This document shows positions 33,729 to 42,736 of a DNA stretch of 64,000 nucleotides, piece after piece (position 1 is the first letter of the stretch; each line of letters starts with the position of its first letter). The notes beneath the pieces are model-generated. The model did not search any database. It saw only the letters and a list, made by a program, of their open reading frames with translations, and was not told the DNA's origin. A program made the position numbers and the translations under genes. Source of the DNA: C00003060 sp964440795 (GTDB lineage: Bacteria; Desulfobacterota; Desulfobacteria; Desulfobacterales; C00003060); contig CAYTTQ010000001.1 in the NCBI GenBank assembly GCA_964440795.1, positions 37,328 through 101,327 of the forward strand, written 5' to 3'.

Positions 33729-35414
33729 ATGACAAATACCGTAAAATCGCCCCATTTCCTTTCGAAAAAACTCCAATGGCTGATGTTTTTGCGCGTGATC
33801 TTCACCACGGTTCTGTTGGGGTCTACAATCATTTTCCAGTTAACCGACCAGCATTCCCTGATCACCCCCCCTCTTCTGCTGATATACCTTTTGATCGCCT
33901 TTGTCTATCTGGTCACCTTCACGTACATCGTTATCTACAAACGCCGAGGGGCCAGTATCGGGCTGGCATATGTGCAAATTTGTCTGGACACATTCATTGT
34001 CACCCTGTTGATCTACGTCACCGGCGGCACTTTCAGCGCCTTTTCATTCCTTTATTTAATCGTTACCGTCTATGCCAGCATACTCCTTTACAAGAAAGAC
34101 AGTTTTGTCATGGCGGCTTTATGCAGCCTCCAGTACGCTTTGCTGCTGTTTTTGGAATACTACGGCGTTCTCCAGCCCGTCTATGTAGACGGTACCATCC
34201 AACCAAACCTTGACCTCACATTGGTAACCTATCGGATCGTCGCAACAACCATCGCCTGCTTTCTTATTGCATTCTTGAGCAGCCATCTGGCCCAATTGAC
34301 GGTGATTACGGAAAACGAACTGAAAGCCAAACAAAAAGACCTTCAAAACCTGGAGGCCTTTAATGCCAGTATCGTACAGAGCATGGACAGTGGACTGCTA
34401 ACGCTCGACGTCACCGGGGCTATCACCTCGTTCAACAGTGCCGCGGAGTCGATAACCGGGTTTGAACGCCACGAGGTCATCGGTCAAACACTGGCTGCCG
34501 TTTTCCCGGAAGCGGCACGCTATTACGTGCAGGCCATCGAATCCCCCCCGAAGAAGCCCTATCGGCAGGATATCAATTTTACCAAAAAAGATGGATCCGC
34601 AGGGTATCTCGGGTTCTCGCTGTCTTCCTTGCGGGCACCCGATGGCAAAGCAATCGGACATCTTTTGATTTTCCAGGATCTTACGGCACTCAAGATCATG
34701 GAATCACACATTAAACGCGTAGAAATGCTCGCCGCAGTGGGAGAAATGGCCGCCGGCATGGCCCACGAAATAAAAAATCCCCTCACATCGATGACCGGAT
34801 CGATTCAGATGCTGGAAAGGGAAATCGCCGCAACCGACGTGTCGGCGAAACTAATGAATATTGTATTGCGGGAAGCGGATCGACTCAACGGATTGATTAA
34901 TGACTTCCTCCTTTTCGCACGCCCAAGTTCCGGCAAAGCGAACCCGGTCGACCTGGCCGAGATACTGGAAGAGACATTGGATCTGTTTGAAGCGGATGCG
35001 GCCTGCAGAGACCGCCTGACCGTTGTCAGACAGCTGACTCCCCGGATATGGTCCCGCATGGATCTCAAACATATGAGGCAGATCCTGTGGAATTTGCTCC
35101 GAAACGCGGCTCAAGCCATTGATGGAAAAGGCAAGATCGAAGCCACCTTGAAGCGCGACAACGGCAGGGCGGAAATCAAAATAGAAGACGATGGCCGCGG
35201 CATGAGTGAAGAAATCCAAAAAAATATCTTCGATCCCTTCTTCACCACACGGAGTCAGGGCACGGGCTTGGGCCTTTCTATCGTTCATAGGCTGCTGGAG
35301 TCTTATGGCGGCCAAATCGAAGTGACAAGCTGCGAAGGCCGAGGAACCGCACTCACCCTGAGCCTGACCACAATAGAAGAACCCGGCGCCGACGGCTCCG
35401 TCCGAGGCGCTTGA
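33729..35414 (+). CDS. PilS-like sensor histidine kinase
   Basis: A 561-residue kinase. Five to six hydrophobic helices occupy residues ~15-195, then a coiled linker, a PAS domain (~215-330, DSGLLTLDVTGAITSFNSAAE), HisKA with GMAHEIKNPLTSMTGSIQML, and an ATPase domain ending FFTTRSQGTGLGLSIVHR. The layout and the position just after pilC match PilS, which senses pilin and phosphorylates PilR to drive sigma-54 transcription. PilR is not the next gene: lysS follows, so the partner is elsewhere or the assignment is wrong. The start at ATG 33729 has no clear ribosome binding site; TTG 33723 is possible. Confidence 0.88.
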   Translation: MTNTVKSPHFLSKKLQWLMFLRVIFTTVLLGSTIIFQLTDQHSLITPPLLLIYLLIAFVYLVTFTYIVIYKRRGASIGLAYVQICLDTFIVTLLIYVTGGTFSAFSFLYLIVTVYASILLYKKDSFVMAALCSLQYALLLFLEYYGVLQPVYVDGTIQPNLDLTLVTYRIVATTIACFLIAFLSSHLAQLTVITENELKAKQKDLQNLEAFNASIVQSMDSGLLTLDVTGAITSFNSAAESITGFERHEVIGQTLAAVFPEAARYYVQAIESPPKKPYRQDINFTKKDGSAGYLGFSLSSLRAPDGKAIGHLLIFQDLTALKIMESHIKRVEMLAAVGEMAAGMAHEIKNPLTSMTGSIQMLEREIAATDVSAKLMNIVLREADRLNGLINDFLLFARPSSGKANPVDLAEILEETLDLFEADAACRDRLTVVRQLTPRIWSRMDLKHMRQILWNLLRNAAQAIDGKGKIEATLKRDNGRAEIKIEDDGRGMSEEIQKNIFDPFFTTRSQGTGLGLSIVHRLLESYGGQIEVTSCEGRGTALTLSLTTIEEPGADGSVRGA

Positions 35415-35592
35415 GTGACGCTCCCAACCACCCCTCCGTGTCTTAGCAACGTCTTGTAATTATATTGTTTTTCCTGCAACCGCCACCCCCGGCCCACGGT
35501 CATGTTCCCAGGCCTTTTACCTTGACACACTCCTATAAATGAGTTAGCACACACACTTTAGTCTTTTGCCTTTACGTGGAGATCAAGAAACC

Positions 35593-37068
35593 ATGGACGA
35601 CCTTAACGAGGTTATTCGCCTGAGACGCGAGAAGGCCAATCAGTTGCAAGATAGTGGCGTCTCCTTATACCCTAACGATTTCAGACCTTCGCACCGGGTT
35701 TCCGACATCCATCAATACATCGCGAAAAACGACCAAGCGACCGAACATGCTCAGGTGCTCTCCGTCGCCGGGCGTATTGTGGGTCTCAGGTCGTTCGGGA
35801 AAGCGGCTTTCCTTCACGTTCGAGATGGTTCAGGCCAAATTCAGGTATACATTAAAAAGGACGAGGTGGGGGCGGAAGCCTACGAGGTATTTAAGAAGGT
35901 CGATGTGGGGGATTTTCTGGGCGTGGAAGGCACCCTCTTCCAGACCCGAACAGGGGAATGGACACTGTCGGCTAAAGATTTCAAAGTCCTGTGTAAGGCC
36001 GTTCGGCCGCTGCCGGAAAAATTCCACGGCCTGAAGGATCCTGAAAAGCGGTATAGGCAGCGCTATTTGGACTTGATCATGAACGCCGATGTTCGAGACA
36101 TCTTTGCTAAACGAACACAGGTGGTCGATGCGTTCAGGCGGTTCCTTTTCGAACGGGGGTTCCTGGAGGTGGAAACGCCGATGATGCAACCGATTCCCGG
36201 TGGCGCCGAAGCAACCCCGTTCAAGACATACCATAACGCTTTGGGAGAGGATTTGTTTTTACGAATCGCCCCTGAGCTTTATCTGAAACGACTCATCGTA
36301 GGAGGCATGGATCGGGTTTTCGAAATCAACCGAAATTTTAGAAATGAAGGCATTTCCACCCGCCATAACCCGGAATTCACGATGCTTGAGTTCTATATGG
36401 CCTATGCCAATTATCAAGATCTCATGACCCTAACGGAAGAGATGTTTCGGTTTGTCGTTCAGTCGGTTTTAGGTAGACTGCAGTTCAGTTACCAAGCCAC
36501 TCCCATTGATCTGGCGTCTCCGTGGCATCGGATAACGCTCAAAGACGCCCTCGTGCAACTGGGGGGGCTTGATCGCTCCATCCTTGGCGATCGCCTTCAG
36601 TTGCTCGATTTTGCCACATCCAAAGGAATTCAGATTACGAAACAACACAGTCTGGGAAAGATCCTAACCAAGATATTCGACGTCCTGGTTGAACCTCAAC
36701 TTATTGCGCCTACGTTTGTTCTCGACTACCCGCTGGAGATTTCGCCTCTGGCCCGAAAAAGTGCATCGGACCCCGATGTCACGGAAAGGTTTGAATTGTT
36801 CATCGGAGGCAATGAAATTGCAAACGGCTTCTCCGAACTCAACGATCCGGTTGACCAGAGAAATCGGTTCCTACAACAATCGGATCAAAGGCAAGCGGGG
36901 GATGAAGAAGCGCACTTCATGGATGAAGATTATGTTCAAGCCCTGGAATACGGCATGCCGCCCACGGCCGGTGAAGGCATTGGAATGGATCGATTTGTCA
37001 TGTTGCTTACCGACGTGGCTTCCATTCGGGAGGTCATCCTTTTCCCGCTGTTGAAAAGATCAAGCTGA
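35593..37068 (+). CDS. lysS: Lysyl-tRNA synthetase, class II
   Basis: A 491-residue class II synthetase. Residues ~55-145 are the OB-fold anticodon-binding domain (VSVAGRIVGLRSFGKAAFLHVRD). The catalytic domain has motif 1 (VDAFRRFLFERGFLEVETPM), motif 2 (FEINRNFRNEGISTRHNPEF) and motif 3 (GMPPTAGEGIGMDRFVMLL). GGAGATC eight bases before ATG 35593 supports this start. It leads the plus-strand envelope cluster, as in many deltaproteobacterial genomes where lysS precedes the lol genes, with 48 nt to the next gene. Confidence 0.97.
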   Translation: MDDLNEVIRLRREKANQLQDSGVSLYPNDFRPSHRVSDIHQYIAKNDQATEHAQVLSVAGRIVGLRSFGKAAFLHVRDGSGQIQVYIKKDEVGAEAYEVFKKVDVGDFLGVEGTLFQTRTGEWTLSAKDFKVLCKAVRPLPEKFHGLKDPEKRYRQRYLDLIMNADVRDIFAKRTQVVDAFRRFLFERGFLEVETPMMQPIPGGAEATPFKTYHNALGEDLFLRIAPELYLKRLIVGGMDRVFEINRNFRNEGISTRHNPEFTMLEFYMAYANYQDLMTLTEEMFRFVVQSVLGRLQFSYQATPIDLASPWHRITLKDALVQLGGLDRSILGDRLQLLDFATSKGIQITKQHSLGKILTKIFDVLVEPQLIAPTFVLDYPLEISPLARKSASDPDVTERFELFIGGNEIANGFSELNDPVDQRNRFLQQSDQRQAGDEEAHFMDEDYVQALEYGMPPTAGEGIGMDRFVMLLTDVASIREVILFPLLKRSS

Positions 37069-37116
37069 AAAGATCAGGTAATTCGTAAACCACCGGCCGG
37101 CGGGTAAATATAAATC

Positions 37117-38376
37117 ATGTCATTTGAACTCCTTGTCAGTCTCAGATATCTCCGAGCGAAACGAAAGCACGGTTTTATCTCCGTCAACACGGTCATATCG
37201 ATAGCCGGTGTGATGCTCGGCGTCATGGCGATGATGGTGGTTCTGGCAGTGATGACCGGCTTTGGAACGGACATTAAATCGAAGATTTTGGGCATGAACG
37301 CCCATATTAAGATAATGGGCAGGGCAGGCTCAATAACGGGGCACGAAGCGGTATTGAAAAAGATCGAGGCTATCGACCGCGTAATCGCGGCAACGCCTTT
37401 CGTCCACGCTCAAATTATGCTTCGCAGTGGTTCCCGTGCATCCGGTGCCATCCTAAAGGGTGTCGACCCGTTACAAGCAGGCCAGGTGCTCGATTTCAGA
37501 AAATCGACACTTCCAAATGGCCTCAAGGTTCTCGCCGGACAAAGTCCGGCAAAAAACGCCGACCCGGCGCGTTCGGCCCCGAGGGTCATATTGGGCAAAG
37601 AATTGGCCAAGACACTCGGGGTCGACCAGGGAGACGCCCTTTTCGCGGTCTCCGCTTTAGGCACCAGCCTGACCCCTTTTGGGACTCGTGTCCCCCACAT
37701 GAAGCGACTCACCGTAGTCGGCGTGTTCGATTCCGGCATGTACGACTATGATAGCTCTTTCGCCTTCGTTTCCATCGCTTCCGCCCAAAAGCTGCTGCGC
37801 CTCGATGGGTCATCAGTCCATGGAATCGAAGTGAAGATCGAAGATATTTACAGGGCCGACGAGATTGCCGAGAGCATTTTGACGGAGTTGGGCCCAGGTT
37901 ACTGGGCACAAGATTGGATGGAAATGAACAAAAACTTCTTTTCCGCGCTCAAGCTGGAAAAAGTGGTCATGTTCATCATCTTGGTACTGATTGTCTTGGT
38001 CGCCGCCTTCAACATCATCAGCACCCTGATCATGATGGTAATGGAAAAGAGAAAAGATATCGCCATCTTGAAGTCGATGGGCGCTACAGCCAAAAATATT
38101 ATGAAAATATTTATGATGGAAGGTCTCATCATCGGCTTAATAGGCACCCTGTTGGGCCTAATAGGCGGAGGCGTGATTTGTTTCCTGCTTCAACGATATG
38201 AATTTATCAAATTGCCCAGCGACGTTTATTACATATCCACGCTACCGGTAGAAGTGCAACCCCTTGACGTCATCCTGGTGGCCTTGTCCGCGGTGGTTGT
38301 CAGTTTTTTGGCTACCCTATACCCATCATACCGGGCATCACGTTTAGAGCCGGTTTCGGCGATTCGGTATGAATAA
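37117..38376 (+). CDS. lolC: Lipoprotein-releasing system membrane protein LolC/LolE
   Basis: A 419-residue ABC-type permease that releases outer-membrane lipoproteins from the inner membrane. It has an N-terminal span (VNTVISIAGVMLGVMAMMVVLAVMTGF), a large periplasmic domain of ~220 residues, and three C-terminal spans of the FtsX/MacB type (MFIILVLIVLVAAFNIISTL, IGLIGTLLGLIGGG, VVSFLATLYPSYRASRLEPV). Only one such permease gene is present, so it may act as a homodimer, as in single-gene LolF-type systems. It overlaps lolD by 8 nt. Confidence 0.94.
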   Translation: MSFELLVSLRYLRAKRKHGFISVNTVISIAGVMLGVMAMMVVLAVMTGFGTDIKSKILGMNAHIKIMGRAGSITGHEAVLKKIEAIDRVIAATPFVHAQIMLRSGSRASGAILKGVDPLQAGQVLDFRKSTLPNGLKVLAGQSPAKNADPARSAPRVILGKELAKTLGVDQGDALFAVSALGTSLTPFGTRVPHMKRLTVVGVFDSGMYDYDSSFAFVSIASAQKLLRLDGSSVHGIEVKIEDIYRADEIAESILTELGPGYWAQDWMEMNKNFFSALKLEKVVMFIILVLIVLVAAFNIISTLIMMVMEKRKDIAILKSMGATAKNIMKIFMMEGLIIGLIGTLLGLIGGGVICFLLQRYEFIKLPSDVYYISTLPVEVQPLDVILVALSAVVVSFLATLYPSYRASRLEPVSAIRYE

Positions 38377-39064
38377 TAAAGACCCGTTGATACGCGTTGT
38401 TGATCTCTATAAGGCTTTTGATACCAGCGGCAACCGGCTGGATGTATTAAAAGGGGTATCTTTGGAAATCAGGCGGGGCGAAATGGTTGCCATTGTGGGC
38501 GCTTCCGGAGTTGGAAAATCGACTTTGCTGCACATATTGGGAACCCTGGAGAGACCGGACTCAGGGGACGTTATCTGCGAGGGGCATAATGTCTTTGCAT
38601 ATAGTGACGATGCGCTGGCATCCTTTCGCAACCAGGCGATCGGCTTTATTTTCCAGTTTCATCATCTGCTTCCGGAATTTGACGCCCTTGAAAACGTTAT
38701 GATGCCTGCTTTAATACGAGGAATGAGTGCCAAAGAAGCAAGACATTTGGCCCAGGCCGTATTGAACAGGGTCGGTCTGGCAAACCGAAGTGATCACAAG
38801 ACCGGCGAGCTATCGGGAGGGGAGCAACAGCGGGTGGCTGTAGCCAGGGCCCTGGTATTGAGGCCGGCTATTCTACTCGCAGATGAACCAACGGGCAATT
38901 TGGACCCCAGAACAAGTGAAACGGTACACGACCTATTGCTTTCCTTGAATCGCGAAGACGGAATAACGGCAATTATTGTCACGCACAACATGAAGTTGGC
39001 GGAAAGACTCTCTCGGCAAATCACTTTGATAGAAGGCAAGGCCGTACCAGTGAATGGACAATAG
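38369..39064 (+). CDS. lolD: Lipoprotein-releasing ABC transporter ATP-binding protein
   Basis: A 231-residue ABC ATPase that powers lipoprotein release. Walker A is GASGVGKST, the signature is LSGGEQQRVAVARAL, and Walker B is ILLADEPTGNLD; the H-loop is IVTHN. It starts inside the lolC stop region (8-nt overlap), so translation is probably coupled. The LolD-type sequence FIFQFHHLLPEFDALENVMMP is visible. bamA follows. Confidence 0.96.
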   Translation: MNNKDPLIRVVDLYKAFDTSGNRLDVLKGVSLEIRRGEMVAIVGASGVGKSTLLHILGTLERPDSGDVICEGHNVFAYSDDALASFRNQAIGFIFQFHHLLPEFDALENVMMPALIRGMSAKEARHLAQAVLNRVGLANRSDHKTGELSGGEQQRVAVARALVLRPAILLADEPTGNLDPRTSETVHDLLLSLNREDGITAIIVTHNMKLAERLSRQITLIEGKAVPVNGQ

Positions 39065-39123
39065 GCACCCCCTTGTATTTGGAAATACGAATGGATACTA
39101 ACTCCTTTGGGGTAAGACAAATC

Positions 39124-41757
39124 ATGCATAAACAGTTCTTGGTAACCGTTTTTTTACTCTTGACCGTCGCTTTTCCGGCAGCCGCGCAGGAAGGTCCCCG
39201 CGCCCTTGTTTTGCCTTTTGAGGTCTATTCCCGGGGCGATTTGGCCGCGTTAAAACAACAAATCAGGCAGTTGGTATCTCAGGAACTGGCCGGAAGGGGT
39301 ATCTCCATCGCCGAGACGGCGAAGGTGTCGGAAAAAGACCTATCAGGTTTGTCCACTCAGGATTTGCGTAATTTGGGAAGGCGTGCGGCTGCAGATTTTG
39401 TTATATTCGGGAGTTTCACCCAAATCGGACAAGGGTATAGTGTCGATGCCGGGGTATTGAACACATATGGTGACGATCCCCAACAACTTTTTTATGTAGA
39501 GAGTCAAGGCACCGAAAATATTGCAGATTCAATCCGACAGCTGGCCAAAGATATAAGCATGCGAATGCTGAAGCTGGAGCGGGTATCTCAGGTCCTTATT
39601 TCCGGGAACGATCGAATAGAAACGGACGCCATAAAACGGGGCATCGAAACCGCGAAGGACACGGTCTTTTTGAATGAACAGATCCAAGAGGACATAAAAG
39701 CCGTGTATGCTATGGGGTATTTCGATGATGTCCGAGTCACAGCCACAGACACTCCGGAAGGCAGGCAGGTTACATTCCAAGTAGAAGAGAAGGAAACAAT
39801 CCGTCATATCGGTGTTCGTGGGAATAGGCGGTTTGACGACGAAGAAATCAAAGGATTGCTCGGCACTCGGACCGGCGCTATTGCGAATGTGGCGGCACTC
39901 CAGCGGGACGTCAGGGAAATCGAAGACTTCTATAAACAAGAAGGGTATCATAATGTACAGGTCGGTTATGAAATAGATGCATTGGCCGAAAATCGGGCCA
40001 ATATAGATTTTATCGTTGAAGAAGGCGAAAAAGCCTTTATTCGGCGCATTTCTTTTGCCGGAAACACGGCCTACGAGGATGACACGCTAAAAGACCTGAT
40101 GAAAACAAGTGAAAAGGGGTTTTTCTCCTGGTTGACCTCTTCCGGCGATTTGGACCGTCAAAGACTGGAACAAGATACCGCTAAAATTGCCGCCTTCTAT
40201 CACAACCATGGATACATCCAGGCACGGGTGGCCACTCCTGTTATCACTTACGAGGCGGACTCGATTTTTATCGATATCAAAATAGAAGAAGGACCTCAGT
40301 TCAACATCGGTGCGGTTGACATTGAGGGAGACCTAATTCTCCCGAAGGAAGACCTGCTGGCTACGTTGAAGATCAAGAACGAACAAGTCTACAATCGAGA
40401 AGTGGTCCGTGAAGATATCTTGAGCTTGGCCGATACCTATTCAGATAGTGGATATGCTTACGCAGACATTTCACCCCGCATAGACAAAGACATGGAAATC
40501 CATCAGGCGGACGTCACATACGTTGTCGACAAGGGGCCGTTGGTTTACTTTGAAAGAATTGTAATTACGGGTAACACCAAAACCCGGGATAAAGTCATAC
40601 GCCGGCAACTTAAGATATATGAACAGGAACTCTTTAGCGGAAAGCGTTTGAAGCGGGGAACCCGAAATCTTTATCGACTCGATTATTTTGAAGACGTCAA
40701 AGTCAACACAACGCAGGGAAGTGCTGACGACAAAATGGTGGTTAACATCGACGTCACCGAAAAACCTACCGGCGCGTTCAGTTTTGGCGGCGGCTACAGT
40801 AGCGTCGACCAGCTATTTGCGATGGCCTCCATATCACAAAGAAATCTGTTCGGCAGAGGCCAGACTTTGAATTTAAGGGGTCAGGTGGGAGATAGAACAT
40901 CGACCTACACGTTCAGCTTCACCGAACCTTGGCTGTTTGACATTCCTCTTTCCGCAGGCATCGACCTTTACAATACAAGCACCGACTACGATACATATGA
41001 TAAGGACAGCTTCGGAGGAAGCCTGCGCTTCAGTTATCCCTTTTGGGATTACACGAGGGTCTATTTGTCTTATAATTACGACGATGCCGACATCGAAAAC
41101 CTGACTGCCGAGGCCTCGTCGGCTATCAGGGAATTCGAAGGCGGTAATGTCACACACACACTGTCCACCTCATTGCGGCGGGACACCAGAGATCGGATCT
41201 TTAACCCGACCGAGGGTTCCAGCAATGCCATATATATTGAACACGCCGGAACGCCTTTTGGCGGTGATGTCGGCTTTACCAAATACACCGCCGATTCTAA
41301 ATGGTACATTCCTCTTTTTTGGGATACGGTAGGCGCCGCACGGGGCCGGATCGGATTCATTCACGGAGATACGGTCGGGGCGGTACCGACGTGGGAACGA
41401 TTCTATTTGGGAGGCATGGACTCCGTGCGTGGATATGACTGGCGAGACATCAGTCCCAGAGATCCGAAAACCAACGACGAGATCGGCGGGAACAAGATGA
41501 TGCAATTCAATTTGGAGTTCTTGTTTCCCTTAGTGAAAAAATCGGGCTTACGAGGGGTTCTCTTTGCTGATGCAGGCAACGCTTACGATAACGGCGAAGA
41601 GCTCAGCTTCGGCGACTTGAGGCGGAGTATCGGGTACGGGTTCCGGTGGTATTCTCCTATCGGGCCTATCCGCCTTGAATACGGTTACATAATCGACGAC
41701 AAGGAAGGAAGGAAGGGCGAAGGGGGTTGGGAGTTCTCTATGGGTATGGCATTTTAG
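39124..41757 (+). CDS. bamA: Outer-membrane protein assembly factor BamA with an extra N-terminal domain
   Basis: An 877-residue Omp85 protein that inserts beta-barrels into the outer membrane. A signal peptide covers residues 1-22 (LLLTVAFPAAAQ). Residues ~25-150 form an added alpha-beta domain (RALVLPFEVYS, LVSQELAGRGI, AAADFVIFGSFTQIGQGYSVDAGVL-like), resembling the TolB/CsgG N-terminal fold. Five POTRA repeats occupy ~155-540 and the barrel ~545-877, with the VRGYDWR motif. The start at ATG 39124 fits the signal peptide better than the upstream ATG. ompH/skp and lpxD follow, the classical arrangement. Confidence 0.95.
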   Translation: MHKQFLVTVFLLLTVAFPAAAQEGPRALVLPFEVYSRGDLAALKQQIRQLVSQELAGRGISIAETAKVSEKDLSGLSTQDLRNLGRRAAADFVIFGSFTQIGQGYSVDAGVLNTYGDDPQQLFYVESQGTENIADSIRQLAKDISMRMLKLERVSQVLISGNDRIETDAIKRGIETAKDTVFLNEQIQEDIKAVYAMGYFDDVRVTATDTPEGRQVTFQVEEKETIRHIGVRGNRRFDDEEIKGLLGTRTGAIANVAALQRDVREIEDFYKQEGYHNVQVGYEIDALAENRANIDFIVEEGEKAFIRRISFAGNTAYEDDTLKDLMKTSEKGFFSWLTSSGDLDRQRLEQDTAKIAAFYHNHGYIQARVATPVITYEADSIFIDIKIEEGPQFNIGAVDIEGDLILPKEDLLATLKIKNEQVYNREVVREDILSLADTYSDSGYAYADISPRIDKDMEIHQADVTYVVDKGPLVYFERIVITGNTKTRDKVIRRQLKIYEQELFSGKRLKRGTRNLYRLDYFEDVKVNTTQGSADDKMVVNIDVTEKPTGAFSFGGGYSSVDQLFAMASISQRNLFGRGQTLNLRGQVGDRTSTYTFSFTEPWLFDIPLSAGIDLYNTSTDYDTYDKDSFGGSLRFSYPFWDYTRVYLSYNYDDADIENLTAEASSAIREFEGGNVTHTLSTSLRRDTRDRIFNPTEGSSNAIYIEHAGTPFGGDVGFTKYTADSKWYIPLFWDTVGAARGRIGFIHGDTVGAVPTWERFYLGGMDSVRGYDWRDISPRDPKTNDEIGGNKMMQFNLEFLFPLVKKSGLRGVLFADAGNAYDNGEELSFGDLRRSIGYGFRWYSPIGPIRLEYGYIIDDKEGRKGEGGWEFSMGMAF

Positions 41758-41862
41758 GAAGCGTTGACTTGGTTGTTGGCAGGTTGCGTAGCATATTTAG
41801 CACCACTGATTGAGGGTTCTTGAAAGGTGATGGCGGCGGGAAAAGACGAATGAGGGGGGTAT

Positions 41863-42399
41863 ATGAAGGTCCCGACAGCTACTTTAAATCTGATCCTCGT
41901 TTTGTTAATGTTGACAGCTCCGGCCTACGCGGTGGATGTAGCAAAGATCGGAGTGGTTGATCTTCAACGAGTCATTGACACCTCAAATGTCGGTAAACGC
42001 TCGTCTGAAGAAATAAAGCGGGAAGGTCGCCGAATGGAGAAAACGCTTGCGAAGAAGGAAGCGGAGCTGGAAGAATTAAAGGAAACCCTCGACCAAAGGG
42101 CCGTTGTGCTGAGTCAGGAAGCGCTGGAGGAAAAGAAACGGGTGCTTCGAATTAAGACCAATGACTTTAAATCTTTACGAAAGCGGTATTTGGAACGACT
42201 AAAGGAAATGAACGTCACGCTTTCCAATCGGATTAAAGAAGATGTCTTTGAAATCGTTGAGGATATCGGCAGACGTGGCGGGTATCAACTTGTTTTGGAA
42301 CGCCAAATTGGGGGAGTCGTTTATGCCCCAACCGCCATTGACATAACCGACAAAGTGATCGAACAGTATAACGCAATGGAAGCGGACCAAACCGATTAA
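41863..42399 (+). CDS. skp: Periplasmic chaperone OmpH/Skp
   Basis: A 178-residue periplasmic chaperone that carries unfolded outer-membrane proteins to BamA. Signal peptide at residues ~1-23 (LILVLLMLTAPAYA), then KIGVVDLQRVIDTS, a long Lys/Glu-rich coiled coil (residues ~45-135, the tentacles) and the C-terminal beta strand GGYQLVLERQIGGVVYA. GAGGGGG lies just before the ATG. It sits between bamA and lpxD, as in most Gram-negatives. Confidence 0.94.
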   Translation: MKVPTATLNLILVLLMLTAPAYAVDVAKIGVVDLQRVIDTSNVGKRSSEEIKREGRRMEKTLAKKEAELEELKETLDQRAVVLSQEALEEKKRVLRIKTNDFKSLRKRYLERLKEMNVTLSNRIKEDVFEIVEDIGRRGGYQLVLERQIGGVVYAPTAIDITDKVIEQYNAMEADQTD

Positions 42400-42418
42400 T
42401 CGAAGGTCGGCCCTAGCT

Positions 42419-42459
42419 AGTGCCCATCCACGATGGTCTTGCCCCATCGGTAGGGCACT
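42419..42459 (+). repeat. Imperfect hairpin after ompH
   Basis: AGTGCCC (42419-42425) pairs with GGGCACT (42453-42459), and CGATGG with CCATCG inside. It lies 20 nt after the ompH stop, without a T tract. It may weaken transcription into lpxD or belong to the adjacent palindromic element. Confidence 0.45.
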
Positions 42460-42464
42460 GCGTA

Positions 42465-42697
42465 AGTTTCCAATCCATAAATGAGAATTTTTCCGCAAGG
42501 TCAAGGACTATTCCGCAGGACAGCGGAATAGGATTCCGCCTAACGGCGGAACCCGTAAGGGCGAGGGGGCTTGGGCGCCTCCGAGTCAAATCAAGGAATT
42601 GCGCGGAGGCGTACCGAGGTACGTCGCACAAGCAATTCCGCAGATTGACGCCGAGATTGCGGAAAAAGGCCATTTATGCCATTTATGGATGGAAACT
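42465..42697 (+). repeat. Second palindromic MITE-like element, 233 bp
   Basis: The ends are inverted copies: left AGTTTCCAATCCATAAATG with TTTTTCCGCAA further in, right TTGCGGAAAAA and CATTTATGGATGGAAACT. Inside are hairpins ATTCCGC/GCGGAAT, GGATTCCGCC/GGCGGAACC and GGAATTGC/GCAATTCC (42595-42639). There is no ORF. It sits between ompH and lpxD, ending 40 nt before the lpxD start. I recall similar sequences repeated in other Desulfobacterales genomes; a search is needed to confirm. Confidence 0.75.
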
Positions 42698-42736
42698 AGC
42701 AAAACAGGTCCTCCAATCTCTCACTGACGAACGGCA

